Shown piece after piece: positions 1 through 13,403 of a stretch of DNA of 64,000 nt (the stretch's first letter is position 1; each line of letters opens with the position of its first letter). The DNA comes from Helopsaltes ochotensis (taxonomy: Eukaryota; Chordata; Aves; Passeriformes; Locustellidae). The notes beneath the pieces are model-generated. The model saw only the letters and a list, made by a program, of their open reading frames with translations, had not been told where the DNA came from and ran no database searches. Location of the stretch: positions 1,739,763 through 1,803,762 of the forward strand of contig VXBM01000015.1 of assembly GCA_013400155.1 (NCBI GenBank), written 5' to 3'. The position numbers were made by a program, and so were the translations under genes.

Positions 1-3000
1 AAATCTTGGCAATCAAGCACAGAAAAAGTAAAAGTAGCCCTGAACCGTCACCCAAAACTGGTTTTAGCCCTTATATTTGCTTATAGCAGGAGTAATTTTC
101 TTAGGACATTTCTGGTTTAAATTTACTACTGAAGATATTTAGATAATATATAGAGTAGGGCTACAGTGAGATTTTAATCAGAATGTGATGCATCTCAGTG
201 CAGATTTTCAGCCATATTTGAGCCAAGTTTGCTAAGTGCATAAACCTTTTGATAAAACTGGGTCAAGCCTAGAATGAACTCAGATTGACTTACGGCATTG
301 CATTTAAAAAGGAAGCACCTTGTTATCTTCAGAAAGTTCAAAATTTAAATAATAGTCTCAATATTATAAATCTATGGGATGTCCTCTTATGAAATAATTT
401 ACCATGTTCTGTCTATTCAGCTTTGAAAAGAACACAGAGAAAAACCTGTGCTGATGACAGGACTAAAACCAGGCAACAGTCAAGATTGCAGTCATAAAAA
501 CACATCTGCAGAAGAAGAGCTTGAAAGATTAGAATTTTTTTTCAGAGGAAACACTGGGGGAAGGGGGAGGGAACATGCTAGAGCTATTGCACTGAACACA
601 GTCAGGGATTTCAGATGTTCCCATGTCCACTATCAGTATATGAGAATAAAGATTGCAAAAATACTCTTCTTAAAGCGTAACACTCTTTTTAAACTGTAAT
701 TTCAAGTTGCTCCTTTTTAAAAATTTTTTAACATATTATAAATAACCTGTAGAATTCATTGTTATAATGAAAAAGCTTAGTTGGTTAGAGAAAATACAAG
801 TGATTAGATTGAAAATCTCAATAATATATTAGCACAATAATGATTAGCACAAAATCTGATTGGCTAAAGAGGTGAACCTTGATTCAAGACAAAACAAAAC
901 TTACCTCTTAGACAAGTTGCTCTTTGGACCAAATAATATCACTACTATTAATAATGTAAATTTTCCCATTATTAATTCAGCATATTTATTTCCCTATTAT
1001 GCTACTAAATTTCAAATTGAGATTTAATTTAAATTTTCATTTTAATTTTTATTGACAAAGGATTGCTCTGAGGTTAATGATCTACAAAGATTGTGTGTGT
1101 CCTTCAGCACACAGGTTTCTAAGAGAGGCCTGCAGAACTGTAGAAGGCACTTTGTTCATGATTACTAGATATATCTCCTTGCTTTGGAGCTATCAATAAT
1201 CTCCTTAAAAATAAAGATATCATAGCCAGATAATTCGTTTCATTCTAGCAATAACTGATCTTTATCACTGCATACCACCAGAGCAGTCTGGATACCATCT
1301 AGGAGCTTCACTAAAGTATTTGCATAAATCATCATCATGGAGCCCCTCTAGGCATTTGTTGGGTTTGAAGTAACTAAGATGCAAAAAAATCCTCTTTGAC
1401 TAATAGTCAAGAGACAGCAACTGACACCAATTGATGTCTGTAACTGAATCAGATGCAACAGATTTCTCCAGAAGCATGGGCAAATACAATCTGGGGACGT
1501 GGAGAGAAATCAGGAATGGCATTGGGAACATGAAAGAGATGTAAGAATATGTTTGCTGAAAATATTAGAAGGGAGTGTAAGATGTAAGCAAGAATGCCAA
1601 AACAGTATGGATTAACCAGAGGAAGTCAGAAGAGATCAGAATTCAGTTTCTGTCCTCAAAGAAGCTTTTATTCTTTCTTCTCTATCTTCCTCTGATGCAT
1701 CAGAGACTGACCACAACTACAAAGAACGTCTTAGGTAGAGGTGGACAGCTCTTAGACTACACAGAATACTAATTTTCCTAGACAAGTAACTCAAGGTATA
1801 AAAACCAGTAAATTAAAAGCCTCTGCTATTTAGAGAATCACGTTAGATCATCAAACCATTTCTCTTCTCCCGATTCTAGATGTGAATCATGTGCTTTAAC
1901 CACTTTCCTGTCTGCTTCTGTGGCTGTGTCACATCTATATTGGGTATGGAGAATGGGGGCACTCACAGCAGTAGCAGCAAGTCTCATTAAGGATTTGAAT
2001 TCCATCTTGCACTAACAACCTTGCATTGCCATTGAATATGTTTGCAGTGTAAAAGCAAGTATTGCCTCGTGTTTAAGTATGAAGGTTAGAGCATTTAGAT
2101 TTACCAAATATGAAGCTGGAGCAGGAGTCCTGCACAATACTTGCTTAGTCTTTGAGGCAATCTTTCACAAAACCATGGGTTGTTCTTATTTCTGTAAAAG
2201 AAGGTGCACAAAGCCCACAGAACGTTTTTACCTCCCTCCCAACACACCAACAAAAATTTAGGGAAGTATTTTTGAGACCTGTATATCTAGATGCCTCATA
2301 AACCATTTGATTAGAAAAAGGTTGGACGCCACACTGGCAAATAGTCAGTGAAGATATCAACATGTTGTAGGATCACCCCTCCACTACAGAAGGGAAGCTC
2401 AGCTCATTGCCCCAGGCCATCTCTGGGGAAAGGAAGAGCACCAAGCAGTTCTTGCTGTTGTTGGACTTCCAACTGCCAGGCCAGTCCATGGCATTTTTCA
2501 AACATGACTAAATCAGTTCATATCTGTACAGCAGGTTATCAAGGGAGTTGAATGAGGCCACTGACTTCAAGTGTTGACCTTTGATGTGCAAGTCACTTTC
2601 TCTCCATCTGCCCTACCACAGTCTGTGCAGCCACAGGGGGAAAGCCTCTCCTGAGGAGCAGTTTCTGGACTCCATGTGGCAGAAGAGTCAACTCCGTTGG
2701 ACAACTTGGAACTTGCTGAAATGGCTCAGATTGAAACATACTGAACAGCTAAGCCTCATTTCTGTGCATGAACCCAGTAATGTGCCAAACCTCACATGTC
2801 TTGTGGGAGAAATGGGAAGTCACTTGAAAAATATTTTTTGGGAGGAGAGTAAAAGAAGAAAGTGAAGCTAACTTCTGTGATCAGCTTCAGATGACAAAGC
2901 TATTGTCACAAGAAGAAAAAAAGCTAGGGAGTTGTTTCTCTCCAAAATATTAAAATTAGATGAACCTTGACGTTTCTAGGTGAGAAACCAAAGTCTAGCT

Positions 3001-3059
3001 CCAGGTAATAGCATGTATGCAATGTATGTCACTAATGAAATATATACAACGACTAAGAC
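1..3059. other. AT-rich intergenic DNA, no gene recognised
   Basis: The longest frames are under 100 codons, on both strands, and overlap each other without any domain-like pattern. No repeat family was recognised. The stretch lies about 54 kb or more downstream of the INSC stop. Confidence 0.6.
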
Positions 3060-4260
3060 ACATTAGTTAAGAGAGGCCCATTAGTCATTTGCGTGTTTAC
3101 AACACAGCTCCTGCTGCTTGAACGTAGTTCCTCTGACTTGATGAAGTATATACAGAACACCATTGTGATTTTTCTACAGAACACAAGTTGGTATCGAGAA
3201 AATGCAAATACCACGTAGTGCTGCGAGATCCAGATTCACAGAGTACAGTGGTAGCTGAATTGTTTGAAAAGACATATGGCATCCCAAGTGTAACAGATAG
3301 TTGAATCTCAAGGGGGAACCATTGTTCATTCATCTGGACCAAGTGACATTCTTTATGCAAGAATAATTCCTGATTAAAGGGTGAGTTTTAATGGAAACTA
3401 ATTAGGCAACCTCTTTAGCCTGGGCATAATGATCAAATGAGCTGTCACACAGTACCTGATACAATGATCTCACTTGGTACAAGATTTTATTCCTTAGCAA
3501 TTACACTCCCACGTTGCACTGCATGTGTTTATTGCCTGGAGCACACATGTCAAATTAAAGAGCAGCTTATGCACCTGATATTTAATTATTGCCTAGCACT
3601 ACAGACAACCGGGAAATGTCAAAGCGAGCAGTCCTGCACTGGAGCAACTAAAACGGATATCTTCTCTGGCAAAGAAAAAAATAGAGATAAAATATGTATG
3701 GATGATTCAGTTGTCTTACAATTCACAGTTACAAAAAATGGCCTCCCAAATCTTAAATAATTTACCATTGTGCTCAATGCAGAGAATATTCCCTGAGCTG
3801 AAGGATACGTGAAACAGGTTCATCAGCTCACACGATTATTTGTATTAGATGCATTTTTGCATGATTAGAGTGTTTACAAGAAAATGTTGAAATTTGAGCG
3901 GGTTTATATCAACTTCAAATACCAAAGGGATCATTTATTTATTCAGGTATAGACTAATTCACAGGTGTTAAAAGAAACATTCATTTCTACAACCCTGTTA
4001 TCCTGCAGTTAACTTAAAATCATCCTTAGCTTACTGGAAATTTTCCTAAATTCCTTCATAGTTAAATCACCTCCTTAATCCCAGCTGTAATAAGGCTGAA
4101 ATGAAAAGCCAGCAATACTAAAAGAGATGCAAGCAAAGGGTTTCCAGCAAACTGAGACAAGCTAATCAAAAAAGAAAGTTTTATGGCTCCAACAGAGGTG
4201 ATGACAATAAGGTGAGGAAAAATCCATACCTCCCCAAATTTTGAGTACAATTTTTAATAA
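3060..4260. promoter_or_regulatory. Candidate conserved non-coding element(s)
   Basis: This stretch has no simple repeats and carries dense developmental-factor-like motifs: a FOX-like tgtttac near 3094, TAATTA/TAATTATT sites near 3399 and 3585, a MEIS/TGIF-like gctgtcac at 3440, and atgcatttttgcatgatta near 3850. The texture resembles deeply conserved enhancers in gene deserts. The call is by appearance only, since no alignment could be made. The chance frame 3437-3760 has no family resemblance. Confidence 0.3.
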
Positions 4261-5469
4261 TGAAAAAATGTGTTCAATACAAAAGAGTCTCTCTTAGTCA
4301 TTGATCTGTTATGGAACACCCAAATTGAGATATGATGGTATCCTGTGGCTAAGAAAGTTGTGTATGTGTATCTTGGACCATTCTACTCTCAATAAAGGAA
4401 TCTAATTACCCGTAGTCTTAATTGCACAGTCTAATACTAAAAAGGCTTAATAAGAGTGCTTTTGTATTTACAAAACTGCACAGCTTGTGAAAGAACCCTC
4501 AAAACATTTGGCAGGAATCCCAGCCGAGGTATGACTGACTGGAACCTCTAATGACTACAACATGTAAACAAGTGTTTTGTTTCGACTGATAATCATTAAC
4601 TTCCAGTGTCAGACTTATCCCACAAGGTTTTGTTCACTCCTTCACCAGGCTGCTTTACAAAGGCATCTGGTGCTAAGGGAAAGGGCGAGGGGGGGGAGGC
4701 GGAAAGTGCAGAGTGCTATACAGTGTTGTCACTCTTAAACTAAAGTGGCAGTAGGCAAATGAAAGGGTCATGAGGTAAATGCTCCTAACAAGGAGCAAGC
4801 TGCTGTGATAATTCCCACCATTCTTTGATGGTCTCTCTTACTGTGTGACATAGTGACATAATGTGCTAGACCTCCTGGTTATTTTATTTTATTTTTTAAT
4901 GAAGAAAGGTAATTTGAAGCAGAGCCTCTCTGAATTATTGTTTCATGCCACGTTAGCTTTCAAAATTAAACATGTGCAAAAAGAAAAAAAGAAAATGGAA
5001 ATTTGGTTTCCCTTACTACTGTAATAGTGGAACAATCTGCCTCTAAATGCTGCATTAAAACAAAAGAGGAGCTGTTGAATACAAGTCCTATAAGGAGAAG
5101 TCTGGTTGCATACATAACAGAAGGGAAATGTGTCAGAAATGATACAAACTACCCTGGTTAGCTAAGCAACAGTTATTTTAAACGTGAATTTCAGATGTTC
5201 AGTACTTCAGCTAGACCAACTCTGCTAAAATGCAGACACAATGGAGAAACCTAGCCGGATTTCTCATCATACATTTACTTTTTTTTTTTTTTTAAGTACT
5301 TCCCATTCAAATAATTTTATGTAGAAACACTAAAGAAGTTTTTAAAATTTATATCCATTATGTGTAGCATTTAGTAAAACTTTGTAGTCTATAAACAAAA
5401 CTCTGAATAGCCCATATTTACATTCTCAACCCTTGCTTAGCCTGAGAAATGCAGCTAATTTGGTAATTT
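4261..5469. other. Intergenic DNA with a G-rich patch and a T-run
   Basis: A purine/G-rich patch (gaggggggggaggcgg) lies near 4690 and a T15 run at 5279-5293. No gene or known repeat is seen. Confidence 0.55.
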
Positions 5470-5785
5470 CTAACCACACGGCTGTGGACAGCCAGCGGTT
5501 TCCAAAACAGCAGGAGTAGCTTGCAGACTACAGATCCAATACTTCTGTGGCGACCTGCGAGCGAAAGGTCGTTTGCAGCATCCGTTTAGCTGCGATACCA
5601 CGGAGACTCCTTTCCAAGGTTTGCACTTATTTCATGCCCTGCTAGGATGCTGCCTGTGCAAGAGGCATTTCCTGCTCAGCTTCAGCAGAGCACGGCGGAG
5701 CGGGCTGCTCACAGCTCTCACCGCTGCACCAAGGAATTCACGCCTGCAGCTCTCCAGCAGCTCTGATATATAGCCCCGCAGAAGC
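5470..5785. promoter_or_regulatory. CpG-enriched patch, possible promoter or enhancer
   Basis: About 15 CpG dinucleotides occur in roughly 300 bp, in a window otherwise poor in CpG. They include clusters such as ggcgacctgcgagcgaaa and cacggcggagcggg. The patch ends in a TATA-like gatatatagccccgcag near 5764. It is small and below typical CpG-island length, but it is one of the best candidates here for an unannotated transcription start. No linked exon was recognised. Confidence 0.35.
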
Positions 5786-6070
5786 AGGTAGGAGCTGTGA
5801 AGCAGCCCAGCTAAATTTATTTAAGAAACACTTGGCAAAGCAAGTTTGCAGTTGTTTAATTTTCATTATAACTGCTGCCTCACGAGATAATGAGCCCTCA
5901 TAACTGTGTTTTGTATAAAAGCACATTATGCCTTTACCCAGCGCACGCAAATGGCCAGTGATTATTAACAATGTTAAAATGTCAGTAGAACCAAGCCAGC
6001 AGAAAGGCACAGATTTAGATGCCATAAAAGCTGCAAACGACTGTTACATTGTTTTAAGGAGGCATTTTTA
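5786..6070. promoter_or_regulatory. Candidate conserved element next to the CpG patch
   Basis: This is unique sequence with motif-like stretches: gcacattatgcctttaccca, a gattattaacaatg that includes a SOX-type AACAATG core near 5962, and cgcaaatggcc. It is directly adjacent to the CpG-rich patch. No coding frame is convincing. Conservation is not tested. Confidence 0.3.
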
Positions 6071-6380
6071 AAAGGCTCTTACAAACAGAAAAAAAGAAGT
6101 ATGTGTTATGTGGAATAGAAATTTATGATGAAATGTCAATCAAATTTGACTTCACAACAAGCATTAGGCACAAGCATCTAAGCTCATCGCTGCTGCCGCT
6201 AGTATTCTCAGATTTAGGATTAGAGACAAAATAAATAATTTTTGATTTTACCTTTGGCTTGAATTATTTTTTCCCTTGCCATTCCAGGATTCCAGTGTTT
6301 TGGAATGCTTTAAGAAAACATTCTCAAAGTAAAACTTCAGAAAGTCCAAATCTGCACATTTGCCATTGATTTACAGTCAG

Positions 6381-6480
6381 GAAAACAAAAAACAAAAAAC
6401 AAAAAACAAAAAAAACAAAAACCAAAGAAGCAAACAAAAAAAACACCAAAAAAAAACCCACAAGAAAAAAAACCAAAATA
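6381..6480. repeat. A-rich (AAAAAAC)n low-complexity tract
   Basis: Units of aaaaaac are repeated, grading into accaaa-type sequence, with almost no T. It is similar in composition to the tracts at 50857-50966 and 61041-61260. Confidence 0.85.
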
Positions 6481-7799
6481 CCTAGCACCAAACATTTAAA
6501 TGAAAATCTAGTAAAGAGTAAAAGGTCTAGACAGGATAATCACTATCTAAACTATTACAAATATTTTAGAGGCTTTTAGCCTCAAAATGTCACTCACAGC
6601 ATCATCTCGGATACAAGTGGGTCTTATTCCCTTTCACTGCGGGGAAAATTAATGTGGTAAAAAGTCTGATTCACAAAGGGTCCTTGTTTGGCTGTTGTTG
6701 ATTATTTACATCAATTCTCCAAAGTTATTCATATGAATTTGAAATCTTTCAACTCAGTAGGTTCTGTTTAGGTTAGTTTAATTTTTAAATTGGAAAGAAA
6801 GAAGAACTGTGGGGTGGGGTTTTGGGGATATTTTTTTATTTGCTTTGGATTTGAAGTTTGGAGGGGGGGAGGTGGGAGATTTGCTTATTTGTTTTTGTTT
6901 TTTGAGTTACCACTACCTGGCAAAGAATACAGCATCATCCAGGATTTCTCAGTAGAATTACTGTGTTTGTCTCCATGTAACTCCAAAGCTCTGCAAATGC
7001 ATGTAAGTTAAATCATTTTTAATTTTAGGTTGTTCAGTTGCCAGGCCACATGCTGCATTTCATTTCATACATTAACAAAAGGTGTTAAAGAGCAAATGAA
7101 TTGTGAATGTCAATGTTTTCCCCTCTAAAGATATGCTTTTATAAATATAAACCTTCAACCTCTTTATTAAATGTGAACATAAACAGAAATGTGAAATCAA
7201 GCATTTTAGATCTGATAGATTTAATCTACTGCCAATAATATTCTTTTTTTTTTTTTTGCTTCCAACAATTATTATTTTATCTTACACAGACAGTAGCCTT
7301 TTCAAACACGATAGTCAATAAATATTTGTATATCCCTCTCACTAACCTGAGGCCTGATTTCTTCTCCTCAGTTATTATAAACCAAATACTTTAGAAACTG
7401 ATTTGGATTGCTCAAAGAATAAATTGGTACGTCAATATAATTAATATAATATAGATTTTAAAAGCAGATAGATGGGAGATATTTCAAACATGACTCTAAA
7501 ATATTAATATTTCATTGCTTTCACTGGGCACTCAATTGTAAGTTGAGTTTAAGGCGATAAATTAGTCTTCCTTAAACATGCATTAAATGGATATTGTTTC
7601 TTTAAATTTGAAAATCTATCGTTCGTCTCCAGTCAGCTTTAACACTTAGCAGGTCTGTAATAAATACACACACAAGCAACAAAAGCTTGAACATTAGCAG
7701 AGATGCTAAGAGGGCTGTTAATTAAGCCACATTATTACAATGTGATCAAAAACAAGGCATCAGTATCCTTAGGGCAAAAACACATTTCAGGTCAAACTT

Positions 7800-7856
7800 T
7801 ACACACATGCATGCATATATACATGTATGCATATATATATGTATATGTATACACAC
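7800..7856. repeat. Alternating purine-pyrimidine microsatellite (CA/TG/TA)
   Basis: acacacatgcatgcatat and later atatatatgtatatgtatac alternate purine and pyrimidine almost without a break for about 55 bp. Such tracts can extrude cruciform or Z-like structure; this is a property of the sequence, not evidence of function. Confidence 0.8.
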
Positions 7857-9105
7857 CCCTAACAACAGGCACACGTGAAGAAGGTTATACCAGACAGACC
7901 CTTCCTTTATGCTAAGTATAAAAAAAAAATACATCAAAGTAACTATTTGCACTGGCTGCTTCGTTTATTTGCACTGTGAATTATTTGAGATCAGATTTTA
8001 AAGCTCGCTTGGTTTCTGATCTGCTCAAAGCCCAAACCATTGTCTCGTACTGTATATACTGATGGCCTGGCACCACCCTATGGCAGCCACCAGAAATGCA
8101 GATGGAAGTTCTTCCAGATGCATGCAGAGAAATTAGCAACACCTAAACATATTAGAGAAGAGAAGTAGTGAGTGTTTCCTCAAAAATAATTCAACAGGTA
8201 TTTATTCAAAACTAGCTAGCTTCTCTTAAACGCATTTTAAAGTGGTTCAGCAAGTGTGATTCTTGCGAAGAGTTTAGTGCTGCCTAAAATCCATAGCAAA
8301 GCAAATTTGTTAGTGAATGATATTTGTTTTTTTCTAAAAAATACAATTAAATAATCACAGTTCTTGTGATATCAAAGCTCATAACCAGATGGGAATTATT
8401 GTCAGACCTTCTGTGACAGGAAGGCTGACCTACAGTGTGTAACTCCAGAGTAAAGGATAAAAGTTAGTCAATTCTAGGAACTAAGGAAAGAGAAATAGGT
8501 GGCTTCAAAGCAGGCAAGGAAAATAGTCCTTAGTGATTTCTTTGCCACAGCAAATTTATTCAATCCTTACTTAGTCCATGATATATGTCATGGATAATTT
8601 TTAAAAGAACAAAATGCCAAACTCCCTCCCACTGCAAAAAAACCCTATACACCCACTCCTCAATCAAATGTTAGAGGGTAAACAATTCCCACAGCTCCTT
8701 CATTCCTCAGACAGGATAACAAACACTACTGCAGGGTCAGGAAAGCTGGCCATTTCCAAGGAAGAGGTAAACTCACAACTTCATCCCCAGACATCTTATT
8801 CAGTTGCAGCCTTTGTGAAACTCCAAATTACATTTCCAGCAGACAGAATTACAACAAAACGTAAAGGCAATATAAGAAGCACAAAAAATTTGTTCGAAAA
8901 TCCTTTGAAACAATTCAGGCTCTTTTTCTCAGAGAAAGTTCTTCTAAAAACCTACTTGGTATTGCAAGTCTAAGCTGTCATGCTCGGGTGTACAGTTTAC
9001 TCTTCATTGCCTTCATTATGAAGGTTGAGCTTTATCAAGTGTAAAAATAATTTCCTGCTGCTCCCAGAAAATTGTAAAAGAGAGCAAACAGCATTTAGGC
9101 GTATA

Positions 9106-9108
<3 letters not shown>

Positions 9109-9173
<65 letters not shown>
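9109..9173. repeat. T65 homopolymer
   Basis: Sixty-five uninterrupted T bases. The apparent 92- and 62-codon frames across it are poly-Lys/poly-Phe artefacts. It could be the tail of an old minus-strand retroposed sequence, but no element body was recognised beside it. Confidence 0.92.
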
Positions 9174-9177
<4 letters not shown>

Positions 9178-10239
9178 ACATACATAGGAAACTTGAAAAG
9201 GATGGACTGGTGAGGCGTGTTCTTTAATTGACAGATTGTTTTACTATGGGCTTTGCATGAAACCGACTGTAACAAGCGTCTCTAAATTTAAGACCTCCTG
9301 GATCTCACAAACACAGAGCACCTGCAGAATTCCACAGAAACTAGCAGTGCTTTCACAGGAGAAATTAAGTCTCAAATGTTATCATAGACTAAAAATGCTG
9401 TGGCAGCTTTATCCAATTTCAGATAAACTGGATTTTTCAAATGTAAAATGAAGTGAAGGGAATAACATGTGAAGTTTACTTGCTCCTGTGTTTAGAGAGA
9501 TTTTTCTGGACATCTGAGTGCTAGAAAAGGAAATATTTACAGAATATATTTTTTCTGCGGTTCAACACTGACAATTAAACCACAACTAGACTCTTGACCA
9601 CAAACTCCCCATACGGAGGGTGTTTTGCAACAGAATTCAGAAAACCACGAAACACCTGTGCTCATGAGAGTAGTATTTGTATTTGTAGAAAAGCTTCCTT
9701 AGGAGAGAATCAGGTTTCTTCAACAAATTAAGACACAAATAATGCTCCAAAATGAGCAGATCTTACTTCATACCCTTTATAGATAGAATGGAGGTGCACA
9801 GGGATTTAATATTTCCTCTGGATGAAATGACGGGTCTGAACTATCTTGTGTCTTCCTCACAGAAACATCCTTTCTCTCTTTTCTTTATTCTCTAGGTAAT
9901 AACCACACTAATGACAGAGGTTCATAGAATTCAGTGAGAAAAATGGAAAAGAACGTGTTCTTCCTATGGTGGATTTTAACTCAGAAGACATTATTTGTCA
10001 GAAATTCCACAGCTTCAAAAGGAAAAGAAAACTAAACAGCAACAGCAAAGCTTGCAGCACTAAATATAATAGTACAATTTATATGTTATTTTCACAAGGA
10101 TAAGCTGTTTTCTAAGGACAAGACAAAATAATCAGCTCTATAGAAGTAGCTTGAGTAGTCTAAATATGTCCCAGTTAAAATTTTTAATGAAGCTGCAGAG
10201 TGAATGCAAATCTACAAGTCCCAGAGCTGGTGTAGCACC
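9174..10239. other. Intergenic DNA, nothing recognised
   Basis: AT-rich unique sequence without domain-bearing frames or recognised repeats. Confidence 0.55.
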
Positions 10240-10640
10240 ACGTAATTTCTAAGTAACAGCGCCTGAGAAGTCCCCTAGCAGCACACGGCAGCTCCTGCCG
10301 AGGAACCGAGTACCCTTGTAACACATTAGTGGTCCACACGGCAGCATTCAATCAGTCCCTTTAATCTGAGGAGTGCCTTTTTACTTTTGAGGAATCGAAG
10401 TCTGCAGGGGGGAGATGTTGAGCTGGAGGCCTTGGGATCCAAAACCAGCACCATTGCCAATGCCAGCGAAGGCAAAGCTCCCGTGCCTTTTAGCGGGAGC
10501 CTTGGGGGGCCTGTAAAAACAGCGAGAGTCCCTCCCTCGCAGGGATCCCAGTTATAAAGGATAAACCCCTCAGCCAGGTTTAACAGCAACAGACCGGGGA
10601 GTGGGAGAAAAACCCACACAGGAAAAAGGGATGCTAAATT
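10240..10640. other. GC-rich island of unknown nature
   Basis: This stretch is clearly more GC-rich than its surroundings, with several CpG and G-runs (gcaggggggagatg, gccttggggggcc). A TATA-like ttataaagg lies near 10552. The 115-codon minus-strand frame 10326-10673 has no recognisable domain and is probably chance. It may be a degenerate LTR or a small regulatory element; neither is shown. Confidence 0.35.
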
Positions 10641-12179
10641 ATAGGGGAACAGTAGCACATATGTTGTATTCATTCCAGGTCAGAGTTCACAATGAATTAA
10701 ATCCTGGCAGAGTCTGAGAGCTTTCAGCTACCATCGGGCCAAATCCTCCAGTCTTTCATGTTTCCTTAAAAAAAAGGCAAAACTGCCAGGGACTCCCAAA
10801 TTATTTTTCCTCACTTAGAAGAATAGCTGGAGTGCTAAAATGAGAGGAAGATATGACACAACTATTCTGGCTTACTGACAGGGGTTTCTTGGCAGATCTT
10901 CTCCCCCTTAAAGAAGCAGGAAAGTCAGACGTCTAAGAGAACAAGTCAACAGGAGAACAAACATTTCTCATAAAAACTCAAGGCAAAACACTCCTGATTG
11001 TTTCCCTGCTTGCTGGGAGGACAGCTTCCCTGGCTGCTGGAACACTTGGAGACCTTGCACACTCCTTCCCTGGAAAGAGCTGTCCCTTCCCCCACCTTCC
11101 TGCTGCTGTCCTGTTCCAGGTGAGATCAGCAGCTCTGAACTCCAGCACACCGGGCTGACGGGAAAGCTGAAAGGCTTTCCTGGGGTTTTTGGCTCACGAC
11201 CTCTAACTTTTTGGGATGATGCCAAAGTACAGCTCTTTCTGTGCTTGTTGGCTCAGCAGCCCTAACAGGGTGAGCTAAAGCCCAGGCCTCTAAAGGACAA
11301 TTACTCATTTACGCACATTGAACCTACAGCCTTAAAACAAGCAGGACAAATACAGCACTTCAGGGTCAGACTCTGCTTTTGGGTAAACACGAGACGAGTA
11401 ACACAGAGTGCATGTCATTTAAATGGTTTTGAGCAAGTCCACAAAAAGCACGTGCTTGCGCAGAAAAGGGAGCCTTACCCCCACTTGACACCCCACAGCA
11501 AATATGGCTCTGCCGTGCTCTGTTTCCACATGGAATTTGTTGCATCGAAAGGGAGAAGTTTTCTCTACCAGGCAGAGCTCTCCAAGACACACCCAGGCCC
11601 AGAGAACAGAGTTCATGCACTGACAGACAGCCTGGTGGCTCCTCGAAACTCCTCTGAAAAAGCTGCACAATAAATAGGGAGCACTTGGACCCAACATTTA
11701 TGTAGTAATATAAAATATTAACTCCAGCAAGGGTGTGCAGCCTTTGCCAAAGCTTGATTGGCCTTAGGTGATTTTGGCACCATCGCTTACAAAGATTTCA
11801 ATGGAAATCTGTATGACTGAAAATTAAGTGTAAAAAAATTATATAGACTAGAATCTACCTTCAAGTCCTTGTGCAGGAAGAAGGTCAACAAGGTAGCTGC
11901 TATTCTAAATGCAAGAAGGCAAATTTAAAAGCAGCTTGAAATCTTTGAATAAAGAAAATAGTGGTACAGGAGATTCCATGAAATCTCACCTGGTTTACAG
12001 CTTATTCTGAAAAGCAAAACCAAAGAAGGGAAAAAAGAAAAAGCCAATCAAAAAAAAAAAAAAAGTAGCTGTCATTTCAGTTAAGTTCTGTGTTGGTTAT
12101 TCATTAAGTCTTTTGTCTACATCTACTGATAAAAGGCTTTAATCTCTACACTTCAATTCCAAATCTCTATGAATGACAA
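10641..12179. other. Intergenic DNA, no gene recognised
   Basis: A moderately GC-rich segment (about 10960-11690) has several overlapping chance frames on both strands, none with a recognisable domain. An A15 run lies at 12050-12064. Confidence 0.5.
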
Positions 12180-12440
12180 TTTAAGGCATTTTATTTACCC
12201 CATATTTTTAAAGATGCAGTAATTAAAATAATCTGTTTTACACTTATTAAAAATAAATTATTGCATATTTTAATGTTTTTCCTCCCTGCAACTTTTTCTT
12301 AATTAGTTATTTAAACTGCATTGAAAATCCCAAGCCAATACATTTCAATATTCATTTTTCTATTTTAATTTTTCAAACAAGAAGAAAAGTTTCCCTCTTT
12401 AAGCTGAAAATTCAATTTAAAAAGCAGATTAAATACTCAT
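12180..12440. promoter_or_regulatory. AT-rich, homeobox-motif-dense candidate enhancer
   Basis: TAAT-containing sites are dense (gcagtaattaaaataatc, cttaattagttatttaaac), with no simple repeats inside. The segment looks like conserved neural or limb enhancers seen beside developmental genes. Very AT-rich neutral DNA could look the same. Confidence 0.22.
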
Positions 12441-13403
12441 TGGTGTTATTTTACATCGTTCACAGAGAGCTTTTTTTTTTTCAATATTTATTAATGACAA
12501 CATTCTTGCATGTACAGATTATCTTACATCTATTAGCATCTTTTATCTGGAAGGAACCTGGAGAGCTCTAACAAACAGACACTTTTGTAACTACGATGAG
12601 GGACTTACCCACTATTCGAACTCAAATCTCCCTGGAACAGAAATTCTTCAACTGTTTAAAAGTCATCAGCAATGCTGTGAAAAGCAGCAAAGAGCACCTT
12701 AGTGAACATCAGCAGAATTTAGTGCAACATAAATTCCCTCTTGCTCCCATTGAATCTTACCATAAAACTCATAAGATAAATAAATCAACTATCGAGATGG
12801 ATGGGTGAATGTTATTAGTTCTGTTGGATATCAGGCCTTGTATCCCTTAATAAAGGATTAGTAAACTGCACATTGCCAAATCAGAAATGGCTGCACATAC
12901 TTTACATAATTTTGTAGCATATACCTTCAGTCATGTTGCTGTTCTACTCTCTGAAAAGCACTAGACTACTTCAGTATTAGCAAATAGTAATCAAAAATAC
13001 AACCAAAATCTGGCTGTTGTATCAGCCAAGATCCTCAGCAGATGTCATCATGTCCTAGGTGTATGCCATGGCCACACAACAATGCCAGAGAGGAGGCTTC
13101 ACAAGGAGACACATGCAAACATACATGGTTTAAATTTAATTGTAATTACAGACTTTGTGAAAACAAAGCTTCAGGGGAAGACAGAGGTTTAATTTCAGCT
13201 CAGTTGGAGCTGAAGCAATCATTGCACAGTGGGGAATGGTACAAAGAATGAACCCAGTAAGCTTACGCACAAAATGACTGAGTTTAAAGGGTTTCTCTAC
13301 ATCTTAAATAATAAAATAATTTTGGTCTTTGACTGTCTGTGTTTTCCACCATGACATAGCATAAACTAACTTCTTCCAAAGTGAGACACATGCTATACTG
13401 TGT
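12441..13403. other. Intergenic DNA, nothing recognised
   Basis: Unique sequence with short chance frames only (70 and 69 codons). A T-run occurs near 12471. Confidence 0.55.

Larger units (their letters stand above)
6071..9108. other. AT-rich intergenic DNA with several simple repeats
   Basis: It contains the A-rich tract 6381-6480, a G/T-rich strand near 6815-6900 with several GGGG runs, T14 at 7244-7257, and the alternating purine-pyrimidine tract 7800-7856. The rest has no recognisable gene. The 119-codon frame 8614-8973 has no domain or splice context that would support coding. Confidence 0.55.
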
